This document shows, piece after piece, positions 37,284-52,931 of a DNA stretch of 64,000 nt (the first letter of the stretch is position 1; the number at the start of each line of letters is the position of its first letter). Below the pieces are notes generated by a model. That model was not told the DNA's origin and made no database searches. It worked only from the letters and a program-made list of their open reading frames with translations. Source of the stretch: Gigaspora rosea (Eukaryota > Glomeromycota > Glomeromycetes > Diversisporales > Gigasporaceae); contig QKWP01001204.1 in the NCBI GenBank assembly GCA_003550325.1, positions 70,960 through 134,959 on the forward strand, written 5' to 3'. A program made the position numbers and the translations under genes.

Positions 37284-40200
37284 TTATTCTATTAGTTCTG
37301 AATATACTATATTTTTTGTATTAAAAGAACCGGGTGAATAGCTTTCTTCAGTAAATATTTTTATATGATTTCGTTCACGAACTTGTGTTAGTGCTGTATA
37401 TAGTTGACTGTGACTAAATACAGGTGTACGTAAATTGAGAGTGACTTTGTCTAGTGTTAGTCCTTGAGAAGAATTGAATGTTGAAGAATATGCTAAACGT
37501 AAAGAAAATTGGCGACAGTTTATTTTGAATGGAAAATGAGAAATGCAGAATTGAAATGTAATTCGTGGTAAATGTACAATACAATTCGTTGTAGGATTTT
37601 TTATAGTGATTAATCTATGACCAATATTTGTAACAATTACTCTGCTATTTTTATATAGTTTATCGTGTAATGAAAGATTTCACATTATTGTTGCTATGCA
37701 GCCACGTTTTAGTAAGACAGTGTTTAGGTATACCAGGAGCATTAAATGAATTTAATAATTCAGTAGTCACCATATTTCTTTGATATCTTTGACTTTCGAG
37801 AGTATTGATACTTTCATCATCTGCTAGATTATCTACACTATATAAGTTAGTTTTATCACCTTCTAGTTGTTGTAAAATAGTATCATTAATAAAATTTACT
37901 TCTACATTTAACGGACATAGAATAGCTCGTTGAAGACATGCAGTAGGATTATTTAGTACATTCTTAGGAAAAATAAAGTTAATTATATTATCTAAATTAT
38001 TTGTTGTTTTAATTAAAGTTAAAGTTACATTTTCTCTATTAGTACCGTTGCCAATTTCATCCATAAATTGTGAATATATTGAGTCATTTGCATCTCGCAC
38101 TGGTTTTTGAAGTTTATAAATTTTGAATGTGTTCCAAATAGGAGACGATTTGATTGATTCAAGTATTGTGGCTGTATGTCCTGCATACAGAACTACAGGT
38201 GCAACTTGATGAAAATTACCTACACCAATAAAAACCTTTCCACCAAATGGTAAATTGCAGTTGCAAAGATTACGTAACAGCATATCTACTGCTTCTATGT
38301 TACCTTTTTGGGCCATCGGTAATTTATCCCATGATATAGCAGTTGATTGATTAATTCGGCATGTTCACTATTCTGGTTTATTTTACATTTACACCCAACT
38401 TCATTATATTCTATTGGAATTCGAAATAACGAATGTGCTGTGCAGCCTCCATCATAATTAAGTGCAGCTATTCCAGATGTAACACAAGGAAGAATTATCT
38501 TTTTTAGGCATCTTATTGCAACACATATAGTTTCTACTAAAAAAGTTTTTCCACGGCCTGCACGTCCATTGATAAAAATTACCAAAGGTTTATTTTCTTG
38601 TACATGTTGCATAATTTCTTAATAAATTTTTTTTTGTTCAAGATTTAGTTGACGAACCATTTTTTCTTTCTCTATAGTTAATTCATTATAATTACTATAT
38701 TGTTGTTTTATTCGTATTATTTCACTAAGGCAACCATGTGGTTGAGGTAAACCACGTTGTGTTATATTGTAACCATGTTCTTCTAAAAAAGTTGCAATCC
38801 ATACTAATGATTCATTTACTCCTTGTTGCAAATTATTCATTTTATTTATAATCTTTTGATAATAATTCATGATAATTTTGCCATGTGGTTTGAGCTGCCA
38901 TACCTTCTAATATAAGATGACAAAAAAGTAAATGAAGTTGTCCTGGTGTACAATTATATGATACAGCTTCAGCAAAACATTGTTCGTATTCATTCGTATC
39001 ATCTAATAATCCTAGAGCACGTGCTGCATCTTGAAATGTTGGATATAATATTCCATTTACTTTTCGTAAATCTTCAAAAGATCGGGCTGCACAATAATTT
39101 AATAGCATTCGAAGGTAATATTTTTCACCTACACATGGACGTACTATATTTATTCGTGTTATGTGAATGTGATTTTGATGGTAGAGTTTAACAATACATC
39201 GACGACATCCTATACATTCTTCTTCTAAATAAGTATTTGAGGGAAGTGTATACTGATTAGTTCTATTTTCTGCATAACTAAATGAATATAATTCGTTGTA
39301 TCTACAGTATGTAAGATTATCAAATCTAGAGTTTAATGGATAAAGAAAATATCGTTGTAATGTAGAAAGATTGTTGGTATAATTTCTTCTTAAAATTATT
39401 TGCTCGTTAGGCAAGTGAACCGGTAAGCAAGTTACAGATAGTGACTGTGAAGTTATTTTATATTTAAAGATATGCCAAACTGCTTCCATGGCAGAAAGAT
39501 ATCATGCATTAAGGTAATCTTTTATTTTATCAACTATTTTATTTTTAGTTTCATTATTTTCTTCTTGTTGAATTGTTATATATATGTACTTATAAAGGTA
39601 GAAAATTACATGTGGTGTAGATGCTACTTCAACATTTATATGAGAATTCAATTTTAGTAAAAGGTATGCATTATATAGTACAATTTCAATGTCATTTTTA
39701 GTATGACGTCGATAATTAACATAACCTTGAGTATCAATTGTGGTGTGTTCTTGTATTGGTTTTGGATAATTCCAATGACATTTATTATTTTTTTGCATAC
39801 ATCTTCGACTACATTTATGTATCATAAATTGTTTTACTAATTTTTTAAGTTGTATTTGTTGTGAGTTATTGCCAGTAGGTAGCTCCGCACTAATAACTTT
39901 ATCAATATTTTCAGGTCGAAGTAGATTTGGTGTTGATTTAATTATTATGTGCGCATGCGGTAAACCATGTTTTTGGAATTTGATTGCATGCATATAATAT
40001 ACAATTTTACCAAAATGTTTTTTTATTAATTTGTGTAATTGAGATAAACGTTGCTTAAATGCACGTACAATGATATCAGGTCGATCTGCATAATTTTGAC
40101 CAGATTGTAATTGATCCTGAAATTCTTGCCAATTCGGATTAGTGGTAAAAGTAATAAATAATGTTGGTCGACCTAGTCTGCTTACAATTGCAAGAGCATC

Positions 40201-41374
40201 CATCGTTTTTTTATAAGACCATCTATATGAATATGTATGTGACGCTGGCAAATAAATATTTTCCAGATGTAACTCTGCTTCATCACCAAGTGATTCATCT
40301 TCTTCTTGACCTCCTTTTTGAAATCTATACTGTTTTTTACGTATAAATTGCAAACGTTCATCATCTGCTCGGCTAAACATATCTACTAAGTACTCATTAA
40401 AGAGTCGTCCAAGTAAATGGAACCTAGATTCAGTCATAATACGGTAACGATAATAATCAATCTGTGAAAATTTTCGTGTGCTAGAATTTTCAATGTCTAT
40501 CCAATACATTCGCCAACCTATTTCGCCATAGGGGAAAAAAAGTAGATATTGCAATGCTTCATAATTTTCATTAAGAATATTGGCTTTCATTAATACGCCA
40601 AATTTGTACACATCGTTCTTGCATTATAGCTGTGGAATGTACAATTGTGCATGCAGCAATTTCAGCATTAGCTGTTGGCTGTTGAATTATTAGTCGAGCT
40701 TGTGGATAATTTACATCACGCAGTTGATATAAACCTTGAATAAATAGATTGATTGCTTCTAGTTCTTGTTCAATTCGATTGACTATATTTTGATTTAGAC
40801 CACGTTGACTTATTATATTATTTCGTGCATCTGCATCATACACAAACCAATTAATTGGATAACCTTCTGTGTTCGCAGAATGAATTTGGTGATATGCACG
40901 ACCATTAACTATAAATGCATGAGGATGTTGTAAATTAACTATACCACCTGTATAGCCAATTGTTGTAAATGAAAAAAGTGAATTGTATTGGCGACTAAAA
41001 TGTCCAAAATTTGCAGTATCGTTAGATACGTAAATATTTTGTAATACAGGTGGTAAAGGTCATAGTGGCAAAATATAACGTCCTAATATTGCATTACAAC
41101 AAAAGTTTTTCGGTTCTGATGGAAGAAGTAATGTTCCACATTCTGTACATGACCGATTCCATTTTGGAGAATATGCTTTTATTTGGTTGTTGTTACTTAA
41201 GTTTTCTAATTTATCCCACCATAATTCACAATTATTATTATCATTATTATTCTGGACATTAGCTGATGTTGATGATTCAAGATTTTCTGGTAATGGTGTT
41301 ATGTTATGCATTCTTCAGTTATAGAAGGCAAAATTTGTATTATCAGATTTTTGGTTTCGAGGATACCTGCCCAT
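37284..41374 (-). pseudogene. Helitron Rep/helicase (broken)
   Basis: Translation starts with MGRYPRNQKSDN at 41374 and runs to a stop at 37284. Rep parts include the N-terminal LQYLLFFPYGEIGW region, PTLFITFTTNPNW, the HUH metal site GLPHAHIIIK (near 39960) and the two-tyrosine motif YLYKYIY (near 39590). The Pif1-like helicase shows a Walker A reading GRAGRGKTF instead of GxxGTGKT (near 38565). The Walker B region reads GVGNFHQVAPV, where the family has GGDFRQ, so the aspartate is changed. The C-terminal motifs GLTLDKV and YTALTQVRERN lie near 37400-37470. At least seven frame changes or stops separate the pieces (for example near 41330, 41060, 40600, 39495, 38850, 38615, 38310 and 37730). 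The family protein nicks single-stranded DNA and drives rolling-circle transposition. Confidence 0.85.
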
Positions 41375-43884
41375 GATTATTTGCTGTTACTATTTTTTGT
41401 TTGTTATTTTTTATTATTATATTATTACATAAAAAAAAAAGAAATTATCGTTATTTTTTTATTTATTTAAAGAACAAAGTCAGTTTAAAAGAACTTATAA
41501 CTACTACCATACTGTTAGAAAAAATTTCTGTCGCAAAGGGAAATATCATATAATCGTTATTATTATTATTATTTATCGTTATTATTTTAGATTGTTTTTT
41601 ATTTTTTTTTAATTAAATTAAATAATTATTTTTTTTTCATCACCATAAGAAAAGAAATTGTTTCTAAACAAACCGCATCGAATAATAAGGAGAATATTTA
41701 ATATTCTTATGAGATAAGAAAACGTATTATGTAATTATGATAACAATGTTATAATAATTATTATAATTATATTGAATTAAATGAAATTATATTACGAAGA
41801 ATAGTTTTATGGTAATGAGAAAATTGTCGTTATAATTTTATCATAATTACGTGATTGAAAAAGCATTCGTATTATAGCTGTAGTTTATATTTTATGAATA
41901 ATATAATATCATAATAGTTCGTTTTTATAATGAAGAAAGTTTATAACTTAAAATAATGTACTAAAAAAAAAAAAACAAAAAGAAAAATTTACATTTACTA
42001 TTTTAAGTTTAGAAAAATAATTTGCTCGTTATTAATTATAATAGCAGAATAAAACGTAATTTTTACAAACATAACATGATAGTCAAATTACAAATCTAAT
42101 ATTTTTAAAGCAGTCTATTCGTCATTTCGCATAGTTAAATATGAATTCTATTATTATTATTATTATCAGCGATGTAATTATATGCTAGTATCGTCGATCA
42201 CGATTATATAAAATTAATACATAATTTATATTTATATACGATTTATTATTTTAGATTGTTTTTAATAAAACTAACAAAATAAAAACAATAATAAAGTTAA
42301 TTTACTATATAAGTAGTTTAATTACATAATTAAGTAAGTATAATATATAGTATGTAATAAGATAGATGTAATGGATGAGGCGAACGCTAAAGTATTTCGC
42401 AATCAGCCTTATTACGAAAGTATGAATTGTTTAAATAATTGGTTTGTTCAATGTACTGTAATTTTACAATCCACTACATAAATCAAATGACTATCAAATT
42501 TGTCTTACTAACCAAATTAAAATGTAAAAAAAATTAATGAATTGATTTGAAAGCAGTTTTTTTTTGTCCACGAAATTAAATTTTGATACAAACGTAATAC
42601 ACGCATGCACACATATAAATAATTCAAACATGTTATTTCTGTCCAATTAAATTACGAATAAAATATCAATCAACGTGCAGTTTTCCGTGGATAAAGGAGC
42701 AAATTATTTTGGATTGTTTTTGATTTTTGATCACGACGAAGATGCAAAGTGTGTGTAACGATCGAAAATCGATTTTTAAAATATAAAATTGATGATTATC
42801 GATTATTAATTCACAATTACAAATTATGACAATTTTTATCATGTAAATGATCATATGTCATCAATTTTCTCACGGCATGATTACGGTTTTTGGATATAGT
42901 AAAAAATTATTTTAGTATGTTTTTAACCAAAATGGCAAAGTGCAGTATTATATGATTATAAAAATTTCCAGCATACTGGTCACGTTTCTGAAAGACGACC
43001 GATCGAAAACGTTCAAAAAGTCGAACTCTACATCAATGACATAATGTGCACGTGCACCGAGTTACCAATCAAATCAAGAATAAAAGACCAATCAGCGTGC
43101 AGATTTATGTCGATCAGAGTGCAAATTATTTTAAAATTAAATAAATAATAATTATTATTTACTGTTAAATACAATATTTTTAAGCATATAATTCTTGTAG
43201 TAAATTGCATTACTTATTTTTAGTTTGCATTTGATTTGATATTATATCACTTATACCGTAATCTTGTAGATTGTTTTTCATTCACGTACAACAAAGTATT
43301 TTCTTAATATTTAGAAGATTCATTGTCTACAATAAAAACAGTGCACATCTGTTATAAGTAATTTTATTATTCTTATTTTAGATAAAAACAAATTGCACGA
43401 ATAAAGTTCTTTGTTTAGTGATTTTTGACTACGTTTAAGGATAAGATAAAATAACAACCAATTCAACATCAATTTTAACATGTTAATTGGATCCCTCTAA
43501 TGCTTAATCACAACGTTCATTTCTTGTTTTACTAACTTTGAGATCATTGGTGCATTAATCCATTATGTGTACATATTGTTAAATTAATTCGTACTACGTA
43601 CGTACAGTATTACCTGCTGCATAATTTTCTGTTACAGTAGTACATACGTACGTACATAATAATCATACGATACAAAAATTAATTACAAATTTAAATCAGA
43701 TTACTGTGTTGAAACAGGTAAATTTTTGTACATATACTGTACATTCATGATAAAATGATGTTAAGAATGAATTAAAAAATTGGTATGCATTGTCTAAAAT
43801 CATGAATCGCATTAACTCTTGATTCTGAGACTATATATATCATATTTCGAGTATTTGGTGTTATACAGTAGCAACAGGAACATA
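41375..43884. other. Non-coding; Helitron 5' part and flank
   Basis: Part of this must be the Helitron 5' end. I see no gene. Palindromic TACGTACGTAC words occur around 43595-43655. Confidence 0.4.
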
Positions 43885-44212
43885 TGGGGGTGCCTCGTAT
43901 TAAAAGACCTTTTGACATATACCTCATTTTGAGTTTAATCATTTGTCGGACTGATCCGGGATTAGTCAAATTTCACGATTTTGATTGGTTAAAGGTAGCA
44001 GGTGACTATCGGATAATCTTGTGATGGCCTTTGGCAGCCTCGTATAATTTTCCTTTTACATTAACTCCATTTTTTATTATGCAAATCAACTTTCATTTAT
44101 AATTGAAAAATGTCTATTGTGTCAAAATTTACATGAATCCAATAAAAACTCTTCTTTTTTTTTTTTTGAAAAAAAAATTGCAAAATGGGCCCTTTTAATA
44201 CGAGACACCCCA
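43885..44212. mobile_element. TA-flanked miniature element, 328 bp
   Basis: The left end TGGGGGTGCCTCGTATTAAA and its inverted partner at the right (TGGGGTGTCTCGTATTAAAA) bound the unit. TA lies just outside both (43883-43884 and 44213-44214). It sits about 630 bp upstream of the GAPDH-like gene. Non-coding. Confidence 0.75.
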
Positions 44213-44842
44213 TAAAGTGCAAAGACTAGTTCAAGCATTATGCCGAATCAACTTGTTCTATCATTGAGTCTAGAGAAAATACACATTTACGGTAGAATTT
44301 AGTTAAAGAACAAAGATATTTTCTTTATTAATTAATAAATTGATATGTATTAATAGAAAATTAAAATATGCAATTTAAAAAAATTTACACGCATACATTC
44401 TATTTTTAAACATATATTTGTTATTTTTAAATAAGGCTAGGCTCCGGCATCGCCGCTTTGTTAGTATTATAGAATGAATCAAACTTTAACATAAAAGTCA
44501 AAGTACAAAAAGCCTCATATGGTGGTGAACGCCAGCGAACAAATATAGAAATCACGCCATGAGAAATGATCATCTAATCTGATGCACCTGACATTTAAAA
44601 TTTCTGAAATTTGATTGGCTTAATATAATTTTAATTCAAGCATCAATAAGATTGTGATCGAATTAAAAATAATTCAAATTATTCCAAATTACGTACGTAA
44701 TTAAGATATTTTTCTGCAAATCCTGAAATAAACATGTTAACGATAAAACATAAAACAAATAAAATTATTATATATAGCATATTTCGTTTATGATTTCTCT
44801 ATATTTTCTTTTTTGAATTCTATATCTGAAAAAAAAAAAAAG
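44213..44842. other. Upstream region of the GAPDH-like gene
   Basis: A/T-rich, with one GC-rich word (GGCTCCGGCATCGCCGC, about 44453). It presumably contains the promoter, but no defined element can be assigned. Confidence 0.35.
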
Positions 44843-46859
<2,017 letters not shown>

Positions 46860-47995
46860 CTATTAAACTTTAAACCCGTTCTTTGTGTATTTTATTTGCA
46901 AAGTACTTTCATTACTATTTGAGAACAAAATAAATATTTTTAATGTAACGTAACGTATATTAACCATAGTTATTTTTTTTTGTTAATTTCATGATATATT
47001 TTACTTAATCATATTGAGTTACATTATTTTTTATGCTATATATTTGTTTTTCTTTTTAATTTTTATTATAATTTATATGTATGTAGTATTGTCGTGAAAA
47101 AAGCTTAATACATTGCTTGATTCTTTGAAATTCGCCATTGTTCCTCCTTTTATTATTAAAACATTTCCAAGTTTACTGTATAAGAAACGTTTTTCAACCA
47201 GAATTTATTTGATTGTTTAATAAACATACTCGTTGACTACTCGAATTAAACCTTTTTATATCGGCTTTTTTGATTTGACTTTTTTTTTGTTATATATGGT
47301 TTAGTCTGCGATGCCTAAAAATTTCAAAATATATAATAAATGTGCTATGTCAACATATCAGTTCATGCACTAAAGTTATGAAAATGATTCAGTATAAAAT
47401 CTTTGATACCAATTTACTGAGTTACATAATTAATTAAGTTGGCAGTCCCGTAGGATCAATATGTAGCATACAAATATGTAGCAATATGAAATTGTCAAAA
47501 CTCACAAATCTGTCATAAACTTACTTATCGTCATTAAGTAAAAATTTTAACGCCAAAATTTAGATATATTCTTATTTTGTATTAATATCATGGTTGTTGG
47601 ATTAGTCATGGGACTACCAATTTTTTTGCGGCATGACTATGGTATACTTGAAAATTTATTGGCACATACAATGAAGTTCTGAGAACACATAATATAAATA
47701 AATATTACTATTAAGATTAATTAAATATTAAAGAGTTTATTTAAATATCTTATAAATTAGATCTCACCATAGTAACTTTTTTAAAATATGTGTTTATAAA
47801 AGACTATAATTACATAAAAGACTATAATCACATAAAAGACTATAATTACATAAAGTTTTTTTTTTTATTTACGTCCATAAGTGATTTTTTTGTATAATGT
47901 ACTTTTATAATAGGTAACTTTGTAAAGGTTTGATTGTCAAACCTTTCAAGGTCGTATTATTTAAGTTTTAATGCAAAGTAGGAGTAAAAGTACCA
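46860..47995. other. Convergent intergenic region, GAPDH-ArsJ
   Basis: This holds the 3' ends of both genes. AATAAA occurs at about 46927, a likely polyadenylation signal for the GAPDH-like gene. The word AAAGACTATAATNACAT is repeated three times at about 47800-47850. Confidence 0.45.
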
Positions 47996-49767
47996 TTAAG
48001 GTTTTGCTTGTTCATCTTGATTTTCGGGTATAGGACCAAGGAAGCATGAAACGATCGTGCAAAAGATTAATGCACATACAGACGCCCACAAACAAGCATC
48101 CAATTCAAAATAATAATATAATACACCCCCTACAATTAATCCAACCAATCTTCCCATAGCATTTGCCATATAATAAAATCCTACATTCATGGCGACTTTA
48201 TCTTTATGACAATATGCTAATATAAGAAATGAATGAATTGAAGAATTTATAGCAAATATAAAAGCAAAAATGAATAATCCGATTATCAATATTATTATTA
48301 AAAGTGTGAAATTTGTTTCAAGGGTAATAAATTTTAGGAATAATGCTAAAAATATAGTTATTAAGAGTAATAAAATTGTGAATGGTACCAATAAACGACC
48401 ATTTTTTACAGGATATATTCAAAGTGGTTTTAGAATCAGTTGAGGAGTACTGGATTGTATCACTCCATAAAATATTATCCAACCAGCAAGGAATGCACCA
48501 GTGCCAAGATATGACCTACGATTAAATCATACAAGAAATTGCTGATTAGAAATTATGAATTGTTTGATTTTTACATGGAATGTTATATGAAAATTCGTAC
48601 CATCCAACTGGTCCTCTCAGATAAAGAGGTAAAGGCACCTGAATAAAATTTCAAAAGCAAATAATCATAATTATAATACGATAATGAGTTTCCGAAATCA
48701 ATTATTATTATTATTATTATTATTATACCACTCAATAAACTTGACTTAATTACCTCAAACCAGAGATCACGTGAACCAAATAAAAACATTCTGGCAAATG
48801 ATAAAATATTTACATCTCTTCCCTAAAATTTAATGAATAATAGATTTACATATAGAACACATCATGAATATGTATAGTTTATGGTGATAATTACCTTATT
48901 AAAAATTTCTTTAAATGTCAGCTTTTTCTTCGATTTGCTTACAGCCAAATCATGATCAACATAAATCAAAGCGAAAGGAATAATGATTAAATTCATAGCC
49001 AACAATATCAACAATGCTGGAATATAGCCCGCATATAGTAATATTAAAGCACCCCAAAAGAATCCAGCACCTTTTACAGAATTTTTTGCACCTGTAATCC
49101 AAGCTACCAATTTGAATAATGCAGATTGATAAAGGTTATCATCCTTCGTCACTAATTTTGTTACAGATTTACCACCTAATTTGACCAAATCTTTTGCTAT
49201 TCCACTAAATCCTTGAGCAATGGTGACATATATTATAATTGTTAATGAACTCCACGAACTCCATTTATCTTTTAGACCGCATAACATTGCTATTCCGACA
49301 ACCTGAACAAAAAGACCAGAAACAAGGCAAACTCGAATACCAAGACGTGATCCCATAATACCACCTGTAAGGTTTATAATGACTCCAAAGAATTCGTATA
49401 ATGTAAACATTATAGATATTTGTAACGCCTATATTTTTAATATTATACAATTTTTTTTTAATTAACTCTGATAAAATATGAAAAAGAAATGAGCAACATT
49501 AATAATATTTTTAAATACATTGAAATGTTTATCATATAATTGCAACAACACAATCATTCGAAGGCCAGAATCTGTAAGTGTGAAAAATATATATCCAAAC
49601 GAAATTACATAAAAATTTCTCATAGCCGCCACATTATTAGTTTCTTTTTTCAATTCGGATGTTTCCAAATTTTCTTGAACATTTATTGTATGTGGTTCAG
49701 CATTTTTTTCATTTTGTTGCAAAGATGTAGTTGTCGATTCAAGTTGTATTTCTGATTTTTCTGACAT
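47996..49767 (-). pseudogene. arsJ: ArsJ-like organoarsenical exporter (MFS), one internal stop
   Basis: Five exons on the minus strand: 49767-49519, 49428-48895, 48822-48754, 48638-48601 and 48515-47996; all introns are GT...AG and phases agree. The 469-codon product has a 48-residue polar N-terminus, then about a dozen membrane segments. ArsJ-type motifs appear in order: FFTLTDSGLRMIVLL (61-75), LYEFFGVIINLTGG, QGFSGIAKDLVKLGGKSV, TGAKNSVKGAGFFWG, VNILSFARMFLFGSRDLWF and NVGFYYMANAMGRLVG. By comparison bacterial ArsJ is about 410 residues. A single TGA at 48421-48419 (codon 329, between KPL and IYPVKNG) interrupts exon 5; everything after it remains open. ArsJ exports 1-arseno-3-phosphoglycerate, the product GAPDH makes from arsenate. 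I see no intron that would remove the stop. It may be a real lesion, a base error or a recent pseudogene. Confidence 0.8.
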
Positions 49768-52210
49768 TTTGTGAAATTTTTATAAATCACTAGAGTCGAG
49801 GGTTCATTAAAAATTATTAGAATTGAGGTTCGTTAAAAATTGACTGGTTTTATATGTTATGCCGCCAAGAGAAAGCATATTAACAAGAGTATCAGAAATT
49901 TAGTTTTTTAATGGCCAATAGAATTCTTATAGAATAACACAAAAACAAACTTCCATTCTTCTGTTTTCATCTAATTGCATATTATGTAACATAAATATTG
50001 ATTGTTTGAACCATAGTTTTTTGGTGGTACTCATTATTTACCCCGATTGATGATCTAAATTAAAAATGGATCGACATTTTATGAATTAATAATTAATTTC
50101 TGGCAATGTTATTGGCTATCTGAATTTTGGGAATTAATAATTAATTTTTACAATATAATTGGCTATCTGAATTTTGGAAATTAATAATTAATTTTTTTAA
50201 TACGATTGGCTATTTTTGAATTATTAATTATCGTACAACATTGATAAGAAACAAGTTCTGCATTTAATGTAATGTAACATTTTTATTGCATTAGTGTTCA
50301 AATTACACAATAACATAAGGATACCCTTATGTCAAAATAATCTAAACTTCCTTAGCAAAAACTTAAATTCCTTAAGATGCAGTAAGCGTAGTAACTATAT
50401 AGTAATTATATAGTTTTTTATTATTAAATTTAATAATAACTATATAATTACTATGCAGTTACTGCGCATTTAGAATCTCAAGTTTCTGTAATGCCTAGAA
50501 AAGATTTCTTAATAACTACTTGATTATATCCGGTAAAATTTTTTATTTTAATTCTACATCTCTATTGTTCGGAACGTATTGAAGAATATGAAATGTTTAC
50601 TAAAGGTAATACAAAAGTTACTTTTTTGATTAAACTCAAAAATATATTCGTCATTTTGTCAACACGCGTGCCTTAATTTATATTTGAGTGTGACAAAGCA
50701 AATACACGTTTTTACAAATTGATAATCATAGGCTCCGGGCAATGTTACACATTAACTTGGTAGAATTAAAAAGCATTGAATTACTTAAAGCGGAAATTTT
50801 TTCCTTTTTTAACCTAATTTCTCGACAGCTATCTATCCAAATTCAATGAAATTTTTGATTTTACTTTTATGAGTTTACGGAATTAAAATAAAAAATTTTC
50901 TATCAAATTTAACATAGGTACTGTAATGGCTGAGAATTAAAAAAAAAAATTAGCTGCAACTTCTTTCGAGACCTTGAATTGTAATTATCATATCAGTCAT
51001 ATCACGTGAAATTATAAATTGATTTTGAATTAATACGGTCCAATTGGACGGTCCAACACAACTACATTGATTAATATTAAAAATTTTTAAATGATCAAAT
51101 GATATTTACGAAGCATAAAGAATTATAATGCACTTAAAAATATATTTCAATTTGCTGCAGAAAAAGAAAAAAATAAATGATAGGTTTCAGCTTTAACAAA
51201 TTCAGAAAATTGCATAAAAAACTTTTATAATAAATCCCTTGTATTTTATTTAATGAGAGTGAAATTATAAATAAAATAAACGCTAGTAATTCAAAATAGA
51301 AAATGTTATATTAGTCAACTTAATATAAAGGAGTTTAGTTATAATGAACTATAAAATATTCGGAATGACCAGTTCGGTATAGATGCAAAATTAGGCATTT
51401 TTGATTTATTGGTTAATAATTGCTTGCGATATATTAATTTATTATGGTAGCAATAACAACTAATACGGTGTTATACGAGTCACTCGAGTAACTATTATTT
51501 ATGGTTACAATCTCTAAATCTCTAGTTCACTGAATTCTGGATCAAATTTTGTTGGTTGATGGCAAAATTCAAATCTATTTAAAACTGTGTTGTCTTGGGC
51601 ACAAAGGATTAGGATGATTGTACTCGAGTCTTTATGGATCGCTATAGATAAATATGACAAAATTTTCAAAAATATTGATAGTAAGATTTTCTATAATTCG
51701 TTTTACACTACCCCATTTTTTTCAAAAATTTTTTTTAAGTGTCAATTATGACAGTCTCTTTTTATCCGGTTTCACCCGAAGGAAACCCTAATTTCTCGAA
51801 CATCTGATAGGACCGACATAAAAAAAAAACATCAAAAAAAGGCAGATTAATCGGTTCAAGTTTTAGATCTCATGTAATACAAGCCAAAAAAATAATTTTG
51901 CAGTTATCTTAACATTACATTTAATTTAAATTAATAAAAAAAAAATACGTTTTCCGTCCAGAAGAATTCTAATTTACCACTTTTATTTATTAAACATTGT
52001 GTTATAGAACTTCATAAATAAAGCTATACTTTATTAATGAACCAACTCTTTTTAGCAAAATAATCGCGTACCTATGTTTATTATATAATGTAGTTTTTTA
52101 AACGAAATAACTTTGATGTTGAACACCACGTAGAATATTATCGTTGTCATGTGAAATATGTTCAAAAACTAATTAAGTGTATTAAGTGTAGTGATTCAAG
52201 TTGACACTAA
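49768..52210. other. Upstream region of ArsJ-like gene; non-coding
   Basis: No gene recognised. Repeated GGCTATCTGAATTTTGG/AATTAATAATTAATTTTT words occur at about 50085-50220, and the palindrome at 50390-50463 is listed separately. Confidence 0.4.
50390..50463. repeat. Long A/T palindrome
   Basis: Arms AGTAACTATATAGTAATTAT... (50390-50415) and their near-exact complement (50438-50463) pair. The loop contains a further TTATTATTAAA / TTTAATAATAA palindrome. GCAGTAAGCG and AGTTACTGCGC just outside extend the symmetry. Confidence 0.75.
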
Positions 52211-52456
52211 GGCCGTTTGAAGTTAATTTTTTGGTTAACATCACCCCCCAGCTGAAGTCTCCCCCGAAACCGAACAGCCAATCAAAACGTTGGATGACTC
52301 TCACAAGTCACCTGATTTATATCAGCCAATGAAATTGGCCCATCTTTGTTCGTTTTTATATGTTCGTTTCATATGTTCCTTTCATTTTACCCCCCTCCCC
52401 CCTCCCCGAGAGTCCTGGAAAAGTGATGTTAACCAAAGAATCAACTTCGAACGGCC
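52211..52456. mobile_element. PIF/Harbinger-like miniature element, copy 1
   Basis: Termini GGCCGTTTGAAGTTAATTTT and its inverted copy ending AACGGCC, with TAA directly outside both ends (52208-52210, 52457-52459). TAA/TWA duplications are typical of PIF/Harbinger. A second copy lies at 52932-53148. The interior carries C-runs (about 52381-52407). Confidence 0.7.
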
Positions 52457-52465
52457 TAAGTAGGT

Positions 52466-52755
52466 GGTCGTCTAAAGCCATGTACCCACGTGACATTTTC
52501 GTGTAAATCAACCAAACGGAGTCGCGAAATTTTGTTTACACGGATCAGCCAGAAGAAGTCAAAAAACAAAAAAAAACGCAAGAACATAAAAACGGCATTC
52601 TAAACCTAACTTGGGTCATTAATAAAAAATGTCGGGAAGGTAATTTTATCTATATTGGTCCTAACCCTAACCCGACCCTAATGCTAAACAGACTCTGATA
52701 CGAATTTTAACTAAAATTTCAAAAAATCACGTGGGTACATGGCTTTAGCCATCCC
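52466..52755. mobile_element. Mutator-like miniature element
   Basis: CTAAAGCCATGTACCCACGT and its inverted copy form the ends. Identical flanks CCTAAGTAGGT at 52455-52465 and 52756-52766 give a 9-11 bp target duplication. The target lies at the edge of the Harbinger-like element above. The core holds CCTAACCCTAACCCGACCCT. A degraded relative is at 53925-54180. Confidence 0.7.
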
Positions 52756-52931
52756 CCTAAGTAGGTCAACAGATCGAAAGGACAGCTAAGCAATTCTGTG
52801 AATTTCTACCTACCAGTCACATGATAAATCTATCGAATACTGTATTTTTCATCTTTATAGTTAAGGTTAGTCATGTGTGTTATATATTATACATCAATGA
52901 TCTATAGTGTAATTTAATTGGATGGAAATTA

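Larger units (their letters stand above)
34460..41374 (-). mobile_element. Helitron (3' end located, 5' end not found)
   Basis: Read on the minus strand, the element ends in a GC-rich hairpin, six bases (ATCGCA) and CTAG. The next base is T, the canonical Helitron 3' terminus and A|T insertion site. Upstream lie a Rep/helicase reading region (37284-41374, minus) and an OB-fold-like gene on the opposite strand (35698-36845). The 5' TC end must lie beyond 41374 but has no diagnostic sequence I can see. The Rep/helicase is broken, so this copy could only move in trans. Confidence 0.8.

Noticed and set aside
48583-48789. Minus-strand frame of 68 residues as a separate gene
   Set aside because: It runs through exons 3 and 4 and the ATT-repeat intron of the ArsJ-like gene.
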